Shown piece after piece: positions 33,716 through 41,134 of a stretch of 64,000 nt of DNA. The number at the start of each line of letters is the position of its first letter. Position 1 is the stretch's first letter. The stretch comes from Streptomyces sp. DG1A-41 (GTDB taxonomy: Bacteria; Actinomycetota; Actinomycetes; Streptomycetales; Streptomycetaceae): assembly GCF_037055355.1 (NCBI RefSeq), contig NZ_CP146350.1, forward strand, positions 8,269,001 to 8,333,000, given 5' to 3'. The notes under the pieces are model-generated. The model worked only from the letters and a program-made list of their open reading frames with translations. It made no database searches and had not been told where the DNA came from. Position numbers and translations under genes: made by a program.

Positions 33716-34813
33716 CTACCCTGCCCCCAACGCCCAGCCGACATCCCTGACCAGTGCATGTCTCCACCCCGCCCGATCATGGCCGGAGGCCGACCGCGAA
33801 ATCCGCACGGTCGCCCCGGCCTGCCCGGCCAAGGCCTCCACCGCCTCACCATGCGGCAGCATCCGCGTTTCATGCTCCCCCACATCGAACGCGACCCGCA
33901 GCCCCGACAGATCCGCCCCCTCCCGCAGCCGCGCGGCGATCGCACCACCCACCGGACCCGCCAACGGGTCCGCCGCCCCCATAGCATCGGACGTCCACCA
34001 GAACGACCCCGACTGACACGCCACACGCGACACCAGTTCCGGAAACTCCAGCGCCGCGTACATCGCGCTCAGCCCACCGAGGCTCTGCCCGGCGACCACC
34101 AGCCGGTCGGGCTCGGCATTCACCCCCGACTCCGCCACCAGCGGCAGCAGTTCGTCCCGTACCGCCTCCCACAGCTCCGGCCGGCACGCGAACTCGGCCT
34201 CCCTGTCCGTGGCCGGCAGGAAGACAAGGGTGACCGGCGGCGTCTCACCCCCGGCGACCGCCGAGTCGAACGCGGTCATGGCCGGGTGCAGATACAGCCA
34301 GTCGTCCCCGTCGAGCAGCAGGACCACCGGCCCGCCACCGCCCGCAGGATGGACACGCACGGTCCGCCGCCCGCCCAGCCGTTCACTCGCCCAGCGGATC
34401 CGGGCGCGGGGGAGGGGCAGCACGTCGTCGGCGCCGACAGCGGGCCAGTGCGGCTGGGCCGGCGCGTCCGGCGTCGCGGCGATGGACCGGTCACCGCCCG
34501 CCCCGACCGGGTTGAACGGATCGGCGTACACGTCCTCGCCCACGCGGAACTGGTACGTCACCCGCAACCGCGCGGGCATGCGCACCTCGGCGTACCAGCA
34601 GTCCGTATCGCCGAACCGGCCCAGCTGCACCGGCTCGGACCAGCTCTCGAAGTCGATGCTCGCCGCATCGGACCCACGCCACAGGAAGAGGGTCACCCAG
34701 CCGTCGCCGTCGGGTATCGACGCGGGTGTCCGCGCGGCCGCCCAGAACGCGTCGGTGCCGGGTGTGCCGGGCAGTCCGAACGCGGCGAACGTGTCGTGCC
34801 CCACCAACCTCAT
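33716..34813 (-). CDS. cchJ: Enterochelin-esterase-like siderophore esterase (CchJ)
   Basis: A 365-residue alpha/beta hydrolase of the Fes/IroD type. The N-terminal early-set domain (VTLFLWRGSDAASIDF, YQFRVGEDVYADPFNP) precedes the hydrolase core with the nucleophile in VVAGQSLGGLSAMYAAL, an Asp region (VAFDVGEHE) and the catalytic His in SASGHDRAGWRHAL. In coelichelin synthesis CchJ is thought to release the peptide from the NRPS, which lacks a thioesterase; a role in iron release is the alternative. The ATG at 34813 follows AAGGAG. It is divergent from cchK, with a shared iron box between them. Confidence 0.92.
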   Translation of the reverse strand: MRLVGHDTFAAFGLPGTPGTDAFWAAARTPASIPDGDGWVTLFLWRGSDAASIDFESWSEPVQLGRFGDTDCWYAEVRMPARLRVTYQFRVGEDVYADPFNPVGAGGDRSIAATPDAPAQPHWPAVGADDVLPLPRARIRWASERLGGRRTVRVHPAGGGGPVVLLLDGDDWLYLHPAMTAFDSAVAGGETPPVTLVFLPATDREAEFACRPELWEAVRDELLPLVAESGVNAEPDRLVVAGQSLGGLSAMYAALEFPELVSRVACQSGSFWWTSDAMGAADPLAGPVGGAIAARLREGADLSGLRVAFDVGEHETRMLPHGEAVEALAGQAGATVRISRSASGHDRAGWRHALVRDVGWALGAG

Positions 34814-34863
34814 GGAACGTCTCCTTGTGGAGCGGGAAGCGAGAAGGCTAAGCTCACTTGCGA

Positions 34864-34882
34864 TTAGGCGAGCCTAACCTAA
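34864..34882 (+). promoter_or_regulatory. Near-consensus iron box between cchJ and cchK
   Basis: The 19 bases ttaggcgagcctaacctaa differ from the iron-box consensus TTAGGTGAGCCTAACCTAA at one position, the best site in the window. It lies 51 bases from the cchJ start and 23 bases from the cchK start, so it can control both directions. A weaker partial match (aggctaagctcac) lies just to its left. Confidence 0.88.
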
Positions 34883-34904
34883 TTTCCATAGGAGGCACCG
34901 GCAT

Positions 34905-35117
34905 ATGAGCACCAACCCCTTCGACGACGCCGACGGCCGTTTCCTCGTCCTGGTGAACGAGGAGGGACAGCACTCGCTCTGGCCGTCCTTCGCGGCCGTG
35001 CCCGGGGGCTGGACGATCGCCTTCGAGGAGAACACCCGGGAGGCCTGCCTGGAGTACGTCGAGGCCAACTGGACGGATCTGCGCCCCCGTTCGCTCGCCG
35101 AGTCCATGGACGCCTGA
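34905..35117 (+). CDS. cchK: MbtH-like NRPS accessory protein (CchK)
   Basis: A 70-residue MbtH family protein. The sequence [20 protein letters not shown], followed by [19 protein letters not shown] and a C-terminal [13 protein letters not shown], shows the conserved Trp and NxExQxSLWP features. MbtH proteins bind and activate adenylation domains, here presumably those of CchH. The ATG follows AGGAGG. The next gene begins only six bases after the stop codon. Confidence 0.96.
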   Translation: MSTNPFDDADGRFLVLVNEEGQHSLWPSFAAVPGGWTIAFEENTREACLEYVEANWTDLRPRSLAESMDA

Positions 35118-35123
35118 CACTCG

Positions 35124-36722
35124 ATGCTCTGCACCAGACTGACGAACGCCCGTTTCGTCACCATGGATCCGGCCCACCCCGTCGCCCACGACCTGGGCAT
35201 CTGGAAAGGCCGGATCGTCGGCCTGGACGAGGCCGTGACCTCGTTGCCCGCACGGGAGGTGATCGACCTTCAGGGCGCCACCGTGCTGCCCGGGTTCATC
35301 GACGCCCATGTGCACCTGGCCTGGACCGGCTTCAAGCAGAACACGCCGAGCATCGCGGGCCGCACTCGGATCGACGACGTGCTGGCCGTCGTGGAGCAAG
35401 CCGCCCTCCGGACGCGATCGCCCGGCGCCTGGGTGAGCATCGCCGGCTACGACCAGCGGCCCCTGGGCCGCCATCTGACCGCCGCCGAGCTGGACCGGGC
35501 GAGCCACGGCCACAAGGTGTTCGTGCTGCACGACTCCGGGCACGGCTGCGTCGTCAACACCGCCGTCCTGGACCTGCTCCCCGCCGGTGTCCCGCACGAG
35601 AACGGCTTCCTCGCCGAGGGCGCGATGGGCGCCGCCCGCGCACTGCGCCTGCCGTACTCCCAGGAGGAACTCGCCGAGGCGATCGGACGCGCCGCCCGGA
35701 CCTGCGTCTCCGAAGGCGTCACCGCCTGCGCCGAGGCCGGCATCGGCGGCACCCTCTTCGGCCACAGCCCGGTCGAACTCGGTGCCTACCAACTCGCCCG
35801 TGACAAGGGCCTGTTGCCGCTACGGGTACAGCTCATGGTCGCCGCTGACCGGCTGCGGCCCGTCGCCGCGCACGAGTCCGACGGCATCCCCAGGGCCCTC
35901 GACCTCGGCCTGCGCACGGGCTTCGGCGACGACTGGCTCTCCGTCGGCGCCCTGAAGATCTACACCGACGGCGGCATGATGGCCCGTACCGCCGCGCTGA
36001 GCAGCCCGTACCAAGGGCTGGACCACACGGGCCAGTTGCAGGACGACCCGGAGACGCTCACCGAGACGATCGTGGCCGGTCATCTCGCCGGCTGGCAGCT
36101 CGCCGTGCACGCCATCGGCGACCGCGCGGCCGGCATCGCCCTCGACGGGCTGGAACAGGCCCAGCGCCTTCGCCCGCGCCACGGCGTCCGGCACCGCATC
36201 GAACACGCGGGCCTCATCCGCCCCGACCAGCTCTCGCGCTTCGCGCGGCTCGGCGTGAGCGCGGTCGTCCAGCCCAACTTCCTGCGCTACTTCGGCGACG
36301 ACTACGCGGCGATCATGGGTGAGGAGCGGGCGCCGTGGCTGTACCGGGGCAAGGGATTCCTGGACCACGGCATCACCCTCGTCGGCAGCTCCGACCGGCC
36401 GGTCACCGACGGATCCCCGCTGCGGGCCGTGCAGTTCATGGTCGAGCGCGCCTCCGAATCCGGCCAGGTGATCGGCCCGGACGAGGGCATCACCGTGGAC
36501 GAGGCGCTGCGCGCCTACACCGTCGCCGGGGCCTACGCCTGCCACTGGGAGGACAGCGTCGGCAGCCTCTCCCCGGGCAAGCGCGCCGACCTGGTCGTGC
36601 TCGGCGACGACCCGCGGCGCGTCGACACCTCCCGCATCGGCGACATCGAGGTGGTGGCGACGTACGTCGACGGTCGCGATCGACGCGACGGCGGACCCGA
36701 GAGCGGAAGAGGGAAGCATTGA
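35124..36722 (+). CDS. YtcJ-like metal-dependent amidohydrolase
   Basis: A 532-residue amidohydrolase of the YtcJ/exoenzyme-regulatory type. Visible metal and active-site elements are GFIDAHVHLAWTG, ALKIYTDGGMM, VHAIGDRA, RIEHAGLI and the Asp in GSSDRPVTDGSP. The C-terminal SPGKRADLVVLGDDP strand closes the composite beta domain. Such enzymes hydrolyse amide or related bonds of unknown substrates. It starts six bases after mbtH and so is very likely co-transcribed with it from the iron-box promoter, suggesting a role in siderophore metabolism (for example, breakdown of intermediates). It is not among the genes I know as cchA-K. Confidence 0.88.
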   Translation: MLCTRLTNARFVTMDPAHPVAHDLGIWKGRIVGLDEAVTSLPAREVIDLQGATVLPGFIDAHVHLAWTGFKQNTPSIAGRTRIDDVLAVVEQAALRTRSPGAWVSIAGYDQRPLGRHLTAAELDRASHGHKVFVLHDSGHGCVVNTAVLDLLPAGVPHENGFLAEGAMGAARALRLPYSQEELAEAIGRAARTCVSEGVTACAEAGIGGTLFGHSPVELGAYQLARDKGLLPLRVQLMVAADRLRPVAAHESDGIPRALDLGLRTGFGDDWLSVGALKIYTDGGMMARTAALSSPYQGLDHTGQLQDDPETLTETIVAGHLAGWQLAVHAIGDRAAGIALDGLEQAQRLRPRHGVRHRIEHAGLIRPDQLSRFARLGVSAVVQPNFLRYFGDDYAAIMGEERAPWLYRGKGFLDHGITLVGSSDRPVTDGSPLRAVQFMVERASESGQVIGPDEGITVDEALRAYTVAGAYACHWEDSVGSLSPGKRADLVVLGDDPRRVDTSRIGDIEVVATYVDGRDRRDGGPESGRGKH

Positions 36723-37240
36723 GCACGGTCAGCCGCGCACCGCAGCGCCGTTGCCGCGCGCCATTCTCACAGCGACCTCCGTCGTACGCCCCGCCCGCCC
36801 CGAAGACGCCGCCGCACTCGCCGTCCTGTCCCAACCCTTCGTGCACTCGGGGGCGTTACGCGGGCGCCCCGTCTCTCTCTAAGCCGCCCACGCCGCCGAC
36901 TTCCTCGCGGCCGAGGGACCCGACGGCGCCTTGGAGGGCTGCCTGGCCCTGCGCGTACACACGGTCGACGCGGAGGGAAGCCGCGGTCCCGCGGGCGTTC
37001 TACACCCTCTGCGTGGCCCGGCACCGGCAGGGCGGCGGACTGGGAGGCCGGCTGCTGCGTGCCGTGCCGGCCAGGGCGCGCGCCCAGTCGGTGGGCTCCT
37101 TGTTCACCGCGACGGTCGGCAGTGGCAGCCTCTTCCTGGGGCACGGTTTCGCCCCGGCCGGCGTGTGCCTCGCACCTCCGGCCTGGGTGACGTCCCTGGA
37201 CCCGCGCCGCAACGCGCGCGTTCTCGCGCGAACCCTGTGA
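36718..37240 (+). pseudogene. Decayed N-acetylglutamate-synthase-like GNAT gene
   Basis: The first part reads VVRPARPEDAAALAVLSQPF and continues VHSGALRGRPVSL, then meets a TAA at 36880 where a Tyr codon is expected (VSL-Y-AAHAADFL). The frame resumes through ADFLAAEGPDGALEGCLALR and then shifts by one base around 36980-36986. After the shift it reads VPRAFYTLCVARHRQGGGLG and GRLLRAV, the acetyl-CoA-binding motif, to a stop at 37240. The pattern resembles ArgA-type amino-acid N-acetyltransferases. With a stop and a frameshift it should be inactive. It follows the amidohydrolase with an overlapping end and converges on argB. Confidence 0.75.
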
Positions 37241-37253
37241 CGGCGTCGGCCCC

Positions 37254-38159
37254 TCAGGCGGAGCTCGCCCCGGCGCCCGGGCCCTGCTCCGGAAACACCG
37301 TCGTGCCGGGACTGTTCCGGCCGAGCACGCCCCGCAGCAGTGCGTGCGGCACACGGCCGTCGAGCACGTGCGCCCTGCACACCCCGCCGCGGACGGCCCG
37401 CAGGCAGCCCTCCATCTTCGGCAGCATCCCGGCCGCCAGCCCCGGCAGCAGCGCGGACAGTTCCCCGGCTGTCAGGCGCTCGATCACCTCGGTGCTGTGC
37501 GGCCAGTCGGCGTACAGTCCCGCCACGTCGGTGAGCACCACCAGACGGGCGGCGTCGAGGGCCACGGCCAGGGCCGACGCCGCCAGATCGGCGTTCACGT
37601 TGTAGACCTGAGCGTCCTCACCGCGGGCCACGGGGGAGACCACGGGGATGTGCCCCTGCTCCAGGAGTGTGCGCACCGCGCGCGGGTTCACGTCGACGAC
37701 ATCGCCGACCAGACCGATGTCCACCGCCCGGCCGTCCACCCAGACCGGCCGCCGTACGGCCGTCATCGTGTGCGCGTCCTCGCCCGTCATCCCCACGGCG
37801 AGGGGGCCATGGGCGTTGATGTGGCCGACCAGCTCCCGCTGGACCCGCCCGGTCAGCACCATGCGCACCACATCCATGGTCTCCGGGGTGGTGACCCTGA
37901 GGCCCGCCTCGAAACGGGTCTCCAGGCCGAGGCGGTCGAGCATCGCGCTGATCTGCGGTCCGCCGCCGTGCACGACGACCGGGCGCAGGCCCGAGCGCCA
38001 CAGCTCCACGACGTCGTGGGCGAACGCCTGCTGGCGGCCGGGGTCCACCATGGCGTGGCCGCCGTACTTGACGACGACCGTGCTGCCCCTGAGCTCGTCC
38101 GGCGGGTGGAGTTCCTCTGGGGAGCGGGTCGCGACCTGGTCGGCTCGGGTCACGCTCAC
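37254..38159 (-). CDS. argB: Acetylglutamate kinase
   Basis: A 301-residue amino-acid kinase that phosphorylates N-acetylglutamate, the controlled step towards ornithine. Motifs include [10 protein letters not shown] (phosphate loop), [68 protein letters not shown] and [15 protein letters not shown]. The GTG at 38159 follows GGAG by seven bases. It is a stand-alone argB, not in an argCJBD operon. It lies 54 bases after the isochorismatase-like gene, behind an iron box, which suggests a siderophore-dedicated paralogue that raises ornithine supply. Confidence 0.93.
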   Translation of the reverse strand: MSVTRADQVATRSPEELHPPDELRGSTVVVKYGGHAMVDPGRQQAFAHDVVELWRSGLRPVVVHGGGPQISAMLDRLGLETRFEAGLRVTTPETMDVVRMVLTGRVQRELVGHINAHGPLAVGMTGEDAHTMTAVRRPVWVDGRAVDIGLVGDVVDVNPRAVRTLLEQGHIPVVSPVARGEDAQVYNVNADLAASALAVALDAARLVVLTDVAGLYADWPHSTEVIERLTAGELSALLPGLAAGMLPKMEGCLRAVRGGVCRAHVLDGRVPHALLRGVLGRNSPGTTVFPEQGPGAGASSA

Positions 38160-38213
38160 GGAGTCACTCCGTTCATGGCAGGCCCGGGACTTCGGGCGGA
38201 CAGGGGGGCGTCG

Positions 38214-38870
38214 TCACGCGTTCCGCCGCTCCTTGTGGAGGAGCAGGCCGCGCAGCAGGGAGTCCGTCGTACAGACCACGCCGCTGCGCGCGGCCCATCG
38301 AAGGGCCAGGGAGTGTTCCTCGGCGGAGATGTCGGCCACCGCGTCGGCGACGACGAACGGCTGGATGTCGTTCATGAAGGCGTCCGCCGCCGTCAGCAGG
38401 ACGCCGAGGTGGGCGTGCACCCCGCAGATGATCAGCTGGTCGCGGCCCTTGGAGCGCAGCAGTCTGCCGAGATGGCTGCGCAGGAAGGCGTTGTGCCGCA
38501 CATTGGCCAGCAGGTGCTCGCCGGGGCGGGGCCTGAGGGGCGCGATGATCGCGGCCGCATCCGGCTCGTCCCCGATGCCCGGCCCCCACATGTCGGCGAC
38601 CAGACCCCGCGTGCCCGGCGGCTGACCGGCCGGCTCCGCGCTGAAGACGACCGGCAGGCCCAGCGCGTCGGCGAGTTCGCGCAGCGCCACGATGTTGTCG
38701 ACGAGCTCCACCACCGGCGGGCGCCCCGCCGGGAACGCCCCGACGAAGTGGTTCTGCATGTCGTGGACCAGCAACGCGGCGCGTGCCGGATCGATCCTCC
38801 AGGAGACGCGCGTGCGGGGGAGGCAGGAACGATCCGGCATCGGGTACGAGTCGATGGTCGGCAAGCCCAC
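38214..38870 (-). CDS. Isochorismatase-like hydrolase (EntB/PhzD type)
   Basis: The 218-residue product begins VGLPTIDSYPMPD like EntB/PhzD isochorismatases. It has the nucleophile-region ALLVHDMQNHFVG, RGLVADMWGPGIGDE, and GRDQLIICGVHAHLGVLLTA followed by DAFMNDIQPFVVADAVAD. There is no aryl carrier domain. Compared from memory with PhzD, two substrate-contact residues seem changed: the Gln of the TAQPG segment is Glu (SAEPAG) and the Lys of TKWRYSAF is Asn (ANVRHNAF), so activity on isochorismate is doubtful. I chose the GTG at 38870 because GGAGGG precedes it; the frame is open to 38915. It leads the argB unit. Confidence 0.85.
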   Translation of the reverse strand: MGLPTIDSYPMPDRSCLPRTRVSWRIDPARAALLVHDMQNHFVGAFPAGRPPVVELVDNIVALRELADALGLPVVFSAEPAGQPPGTRGLVADMWGPGIGDEPDAAAIIAPLRPRPGEHLLANVRHNAFLRSHLGRLLRSKGRDQLIICGVHAHLGVLLTAADAFMNDIQPFVVADAVADISAEEHSLALRWAARSGVVCTTDSLLRGLLLHKERRNA

Positions 38871-38924
38871 GGCGGTTCCCTCCCCAGATGACACACCGCA
38901 CGGATCCGAACTCACGAGTGCTGC

Positions 38925-38943
38925 TTAGCTTAGCCTAACCTAA
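38925..38943 (-). promoter_or_regulatory. Iron box before the isochorismatase-like gene and argB
   Basis: The 19 bases ttagcttagcctaacctaa match TTAGGTGAGCCTAACCTAA at 16-17 positions. It lies about 55 bases upstream of the GTG at 38870 and downstream of the 3' end of pfkA, so it can only serve the minus-strand unit. Confidence 0.82.
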
Positions 38944-39004
38944 TGAAAAATCCCGGGTGTTGACGCTCCTGGCGGGCGAGTCCGGCGTCGCCCTGTGGGC
39001 CGGC

Positions 39005-40033
39005 TCAGCCGAAGAACACCCCCACCTCGGCGTACAGCCTCGGGTCCACCGTCTTCAGCCGGGACGTGGCCTGTGCGATCGGGACGCGGACGATGTCGGT
39101 GCCGCGCAGGGCGACCATCGTGCCGAAGTCGCCTTCGTGCACGCGGTCGATGGCGTGCAGGCCGAAGCGGGTGGCGAGCCAGCGGTCGAAGGGGCTGGGC
39201 GAGCCGCCGCGCTGCACGTGCCCGAGGACCGTCGTACGGGCCTCCTTGCCGGTGCGTTTCTCGATTTCCATGGCGAGCCACTCGCCGACGCCGGAGAGGT
39301 GCACCGGCCCGGGAGTGGCCGGCGAGTCGGTTCTGAGCACCAGGTGGCCCTCCTTCGGCCGGGCCCCCTCGGCGATGACCACGATCGGGGCGTACGAGGC
39401 CCGGAAGCGGGACGTCACCCAGGCGCACACCTGGTCGAGGTCGAAGGGCTGCTCGGGGATGAGGATGACGTTCGCGCCGCCGGCCAGGCCCGAGTGGACC
39501 GCGATCCAGCCGGCGTCGCGCCCCATCACCTCGACGACGAGCACGCGCATGTGCGACTCGGCGGTGGTGTGCAGTCGGTCGATCGCCGCCGTGGCGGTGT
39601 TGACCGCGGTGTCGAAGCCGAGGGTGCGGTCCGTGGCGGACACGTCGTTGTCGATCGTCTTGGGTACGCCGACGCACGGCACGCCGTGTTCCTCCCACAG
39701 GCGAGCGGCCACGCCCAGGGTGTCCGCGCCGCCGATCACGACGAGCCCGTCGATCTCCCGCATGTCGAGGGTGTCCATGATGCGGCGGGCACCGTCCTCC
39801 TGCCTGAACGGATCGGTGCGCGAGGAGCCGAGGATGGTGCCGCCGCGGGGCAGGATGCCGCGCACCGCTGGGATGTCGAGCGGGACCGTGTCGCCCTGCA
39901 ACGCACCGAGCCAGCCGTCCCGGAGGCCGACGAACTCGTAGCCGTACTCCTGCACTCCCTTGCGGACGATGCCGCGGATGACGGCGTTGAGACCAGGGCA
40001 GTCACGGCCTCCGGTCAGCACTCCCACCCGCAT
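39005..40033 (-). CDS. pfkA: 6-phosphofructokinase
   Basis: A 342-residue phosphofructokinase that makes fructose 1,6-bisphosphate in glycolysis. It shows MRVGVLTGGRDCPGLNAVIR, the nucleotide-site IGGADTLGVA, the catalytic VPKTIDNDVS, EVMGRDAGWIA and LGHVQRGGSPSPFDR. The PKTIDND form with GGxDTLG is typical of the actinobacterial group that contains both ATP- and PPi-using enzymes, so the phosphoryl donor cannot be fixed from sequence alone. The ATG at 40033 follows GAAGGG. It is transcribed alone, towards the siderophore extension. Confidence 0.94.
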   Translation of the reverse strand: MRVGVLTGGRDCPGLNAVIRGIVRKGVQEYGYEFVGLRDGWLGALQGDTVPLDIPAVRGILPRGGTILGSSRTDPFRQEDGARRIMDTLDMREIDGLVVIGGADTLGVAARLWEEHGVPCVGVPKTIDNDVSATDRTLGFDTAVNTATAAIDRLHTTAESHMRVLVVEVMGRDAGWIAVHSGLAGGANVILIPEQPFDLDQVCAWVTSRFRASYAPIVVIAEGARPKEGHLVLRTDSPATPGPVHLSGVGEWLAMEIEKRTGKEARTTVLGHVQRGGSPSPFDRWLATRFGLHAIDRVHEGDFGTMVALRGTDIVRVPIAQATSRLKTVDPRLYAEVGVFFG

Positions 40034-40774
40034 GGGTTCGTCCCTTCGCCGCAGTGTCCTGAGGCCCACGCTAGCGGAGAGGTTCTGCCCCACGCCGCAC
40101 CCGCCGGTTCACGCGCCGCCACCTTTCCCCGTAACGGTGACCCGTCTCCGTTACGTCGTCGTCGATTCCGACGAGCCGGACGGGAACGCCGTCGCCGCGA
40201 CAGTGCTCGACCTCCTTGCCGCAAGGCCTGCCGTTGTACACTCCCCAACGCCTTTGACCTGTAGTGAGCAGGCAGGGAGCCACCTCTAGGAGCACTCAAT
40301 GCTGCGCACCAAGTTCAACAAGATCTAGCCTTTGTGTGTTTGTGCAGGTCAGTGCCGTGATCTCCGCGTCCTGGTCAGCAAGAGGTCAGCATTCGCAGTG
40401 ACGGAGTACTCAAGGGGCCAGGCCTGGCAATTCCGCCCGGGGCACCGGTGAGTGCTGCCGCACCGGTGAAGGCCGTTGCGGCGTACCGGGGTTCGCAGAC
40501 AACGCTGCCGCGGGCGCCACGATCTTCCCCGTGTGGCCGCTGGTCAGCAGTCGACGAGAGATCGCCTGAGCCGGGACGGCTTTCCTGCCGCGATGGCGAA
40601 CCCGTGCCCGGCCCCGTCCCGCGTCCGATACCGACGGGACGCGGATCACCGACCGAGGCGTCAACTCCACTTGACGGCATCACTGGTTCGAGCGCATCGG
40701 GGTGGGCTCGTGCTTAATAGGTGCATCTCCTGAAAAGAATCATTTCGACAACACGCTGCCGAAAGGACCAATTC
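40034..40774. other. 740-bp gap: pfkA promoter side, hairpin, tiny ORF and repeat pair
   Basis: No convincing gene is seen. A palindrome cgtaacgg-N10-ccgttacg (40130-40155) may be an operator or hairpin upstream of pfkA. A short plus frame from GTG 40137 to 40289 (VTRLRYVVVDSDEPDGNAVA onward) could be a remnant. At 40299-40328 a nine-codon ORF, MLRTKFNKI, has AGGAG at a good distance and nothing obvious after it. The GGTCAGCA pair at 40373-40391 follows. The rest (40400-40774) has no recognisable content before the next gene. Confidence 0.45.
40373..40391. repeat. GGTCAGCA direct-repeat pair, left copy
   Basis: Two ggtcagca units spaced 11 bases apart (40373 and 40384). The 21-base context matches the pair at 61290-61310, next to the integrase, at 18 of 21 positions with the same 11-base period. 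It is a candidate integrase arm-type site or relic of an insertion. Confidence 0.5.
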
Positions 40775-41083
40775 ATGCGCTGCGCCCGTGTCTTCATGCT
40801 CGCCGCCGCCGGTGCGCTGCTCGCGGCAAGCGCCGCCACCGGTACCGCTGCCGCGGCGGAGCAGGGCGACGTTGTGGTGTTCGGTACGGAAGTGACGCCG
40901 CTGACTGTCTATCGCGATCCGCACGGGTGCCAGAAGCTTCCGCCCGACGCGCATGTGCTGACAAACCACACCGATCGTCCGGTCACCGTCTACGCCGACC
41001 CGTTCTGCCTGACCCCCGGCCTCACCGTGGAGCCCGGATACGGCTCGCACGTGGCGCCCGGCAGCGGCAGTTTCTCCGCCTGA
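40775..41083 (+). CDS. Small secreted protein of unknown function
   Basis: A 102-residue product with a clear signal peptide (RCARVFMLAAAGALLAASAA, cleavage probably after TGTAAAA). The mature part of about 75 residues has two cysteines (HGCQKLP, DPFCLTP) that could form a disulphide, and a VTVYADPFCLTPGLTVEPGY stretch. This arrangement resembles small beta-rich exported Streptomyces proteins, but no family is assigned. The ATG at 40775 is preceded by AAAGGA. It is followed about 50 bases later by the UDP-sugar dehydrogenase gene. Confidence 0.75.
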   Translation: MRCARVFMLAAAGALLAASAATGTAAAAEQGDVVVFGTEVTPLTVYRDPHGCQKLPPDAHVLTNHTDRPVTVYADPFCLTPGLTVEPGYGSHVAPGSGSFSA

Positions 41084-41134
41084 GCCACCGCTGTTCCCGT
41101 TCACCCCCCCACACACTCAGGAGAACGTACGCAC

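Noticed and set aside
36335..37240. A 301-residue plus-strand frame across the end of the amidohydrolase and the GNAT remnant
   Set aside because: Its first half is out of frame with the amidohydrolase and low in complexity; only the last part coincides with the conserved GNAT C-terminus, which supports a frameshifted pseudogene rather than a fusion.
40131..40774. tRNA or tmRNA target site near the left repeat pair
   Set aside because: I looked for a cloverleaf with a GGTTCGAATCC-like T-arm and a matching acceptor stem on both strands and found none; the ggttcga near 40686 has no supporting stems.
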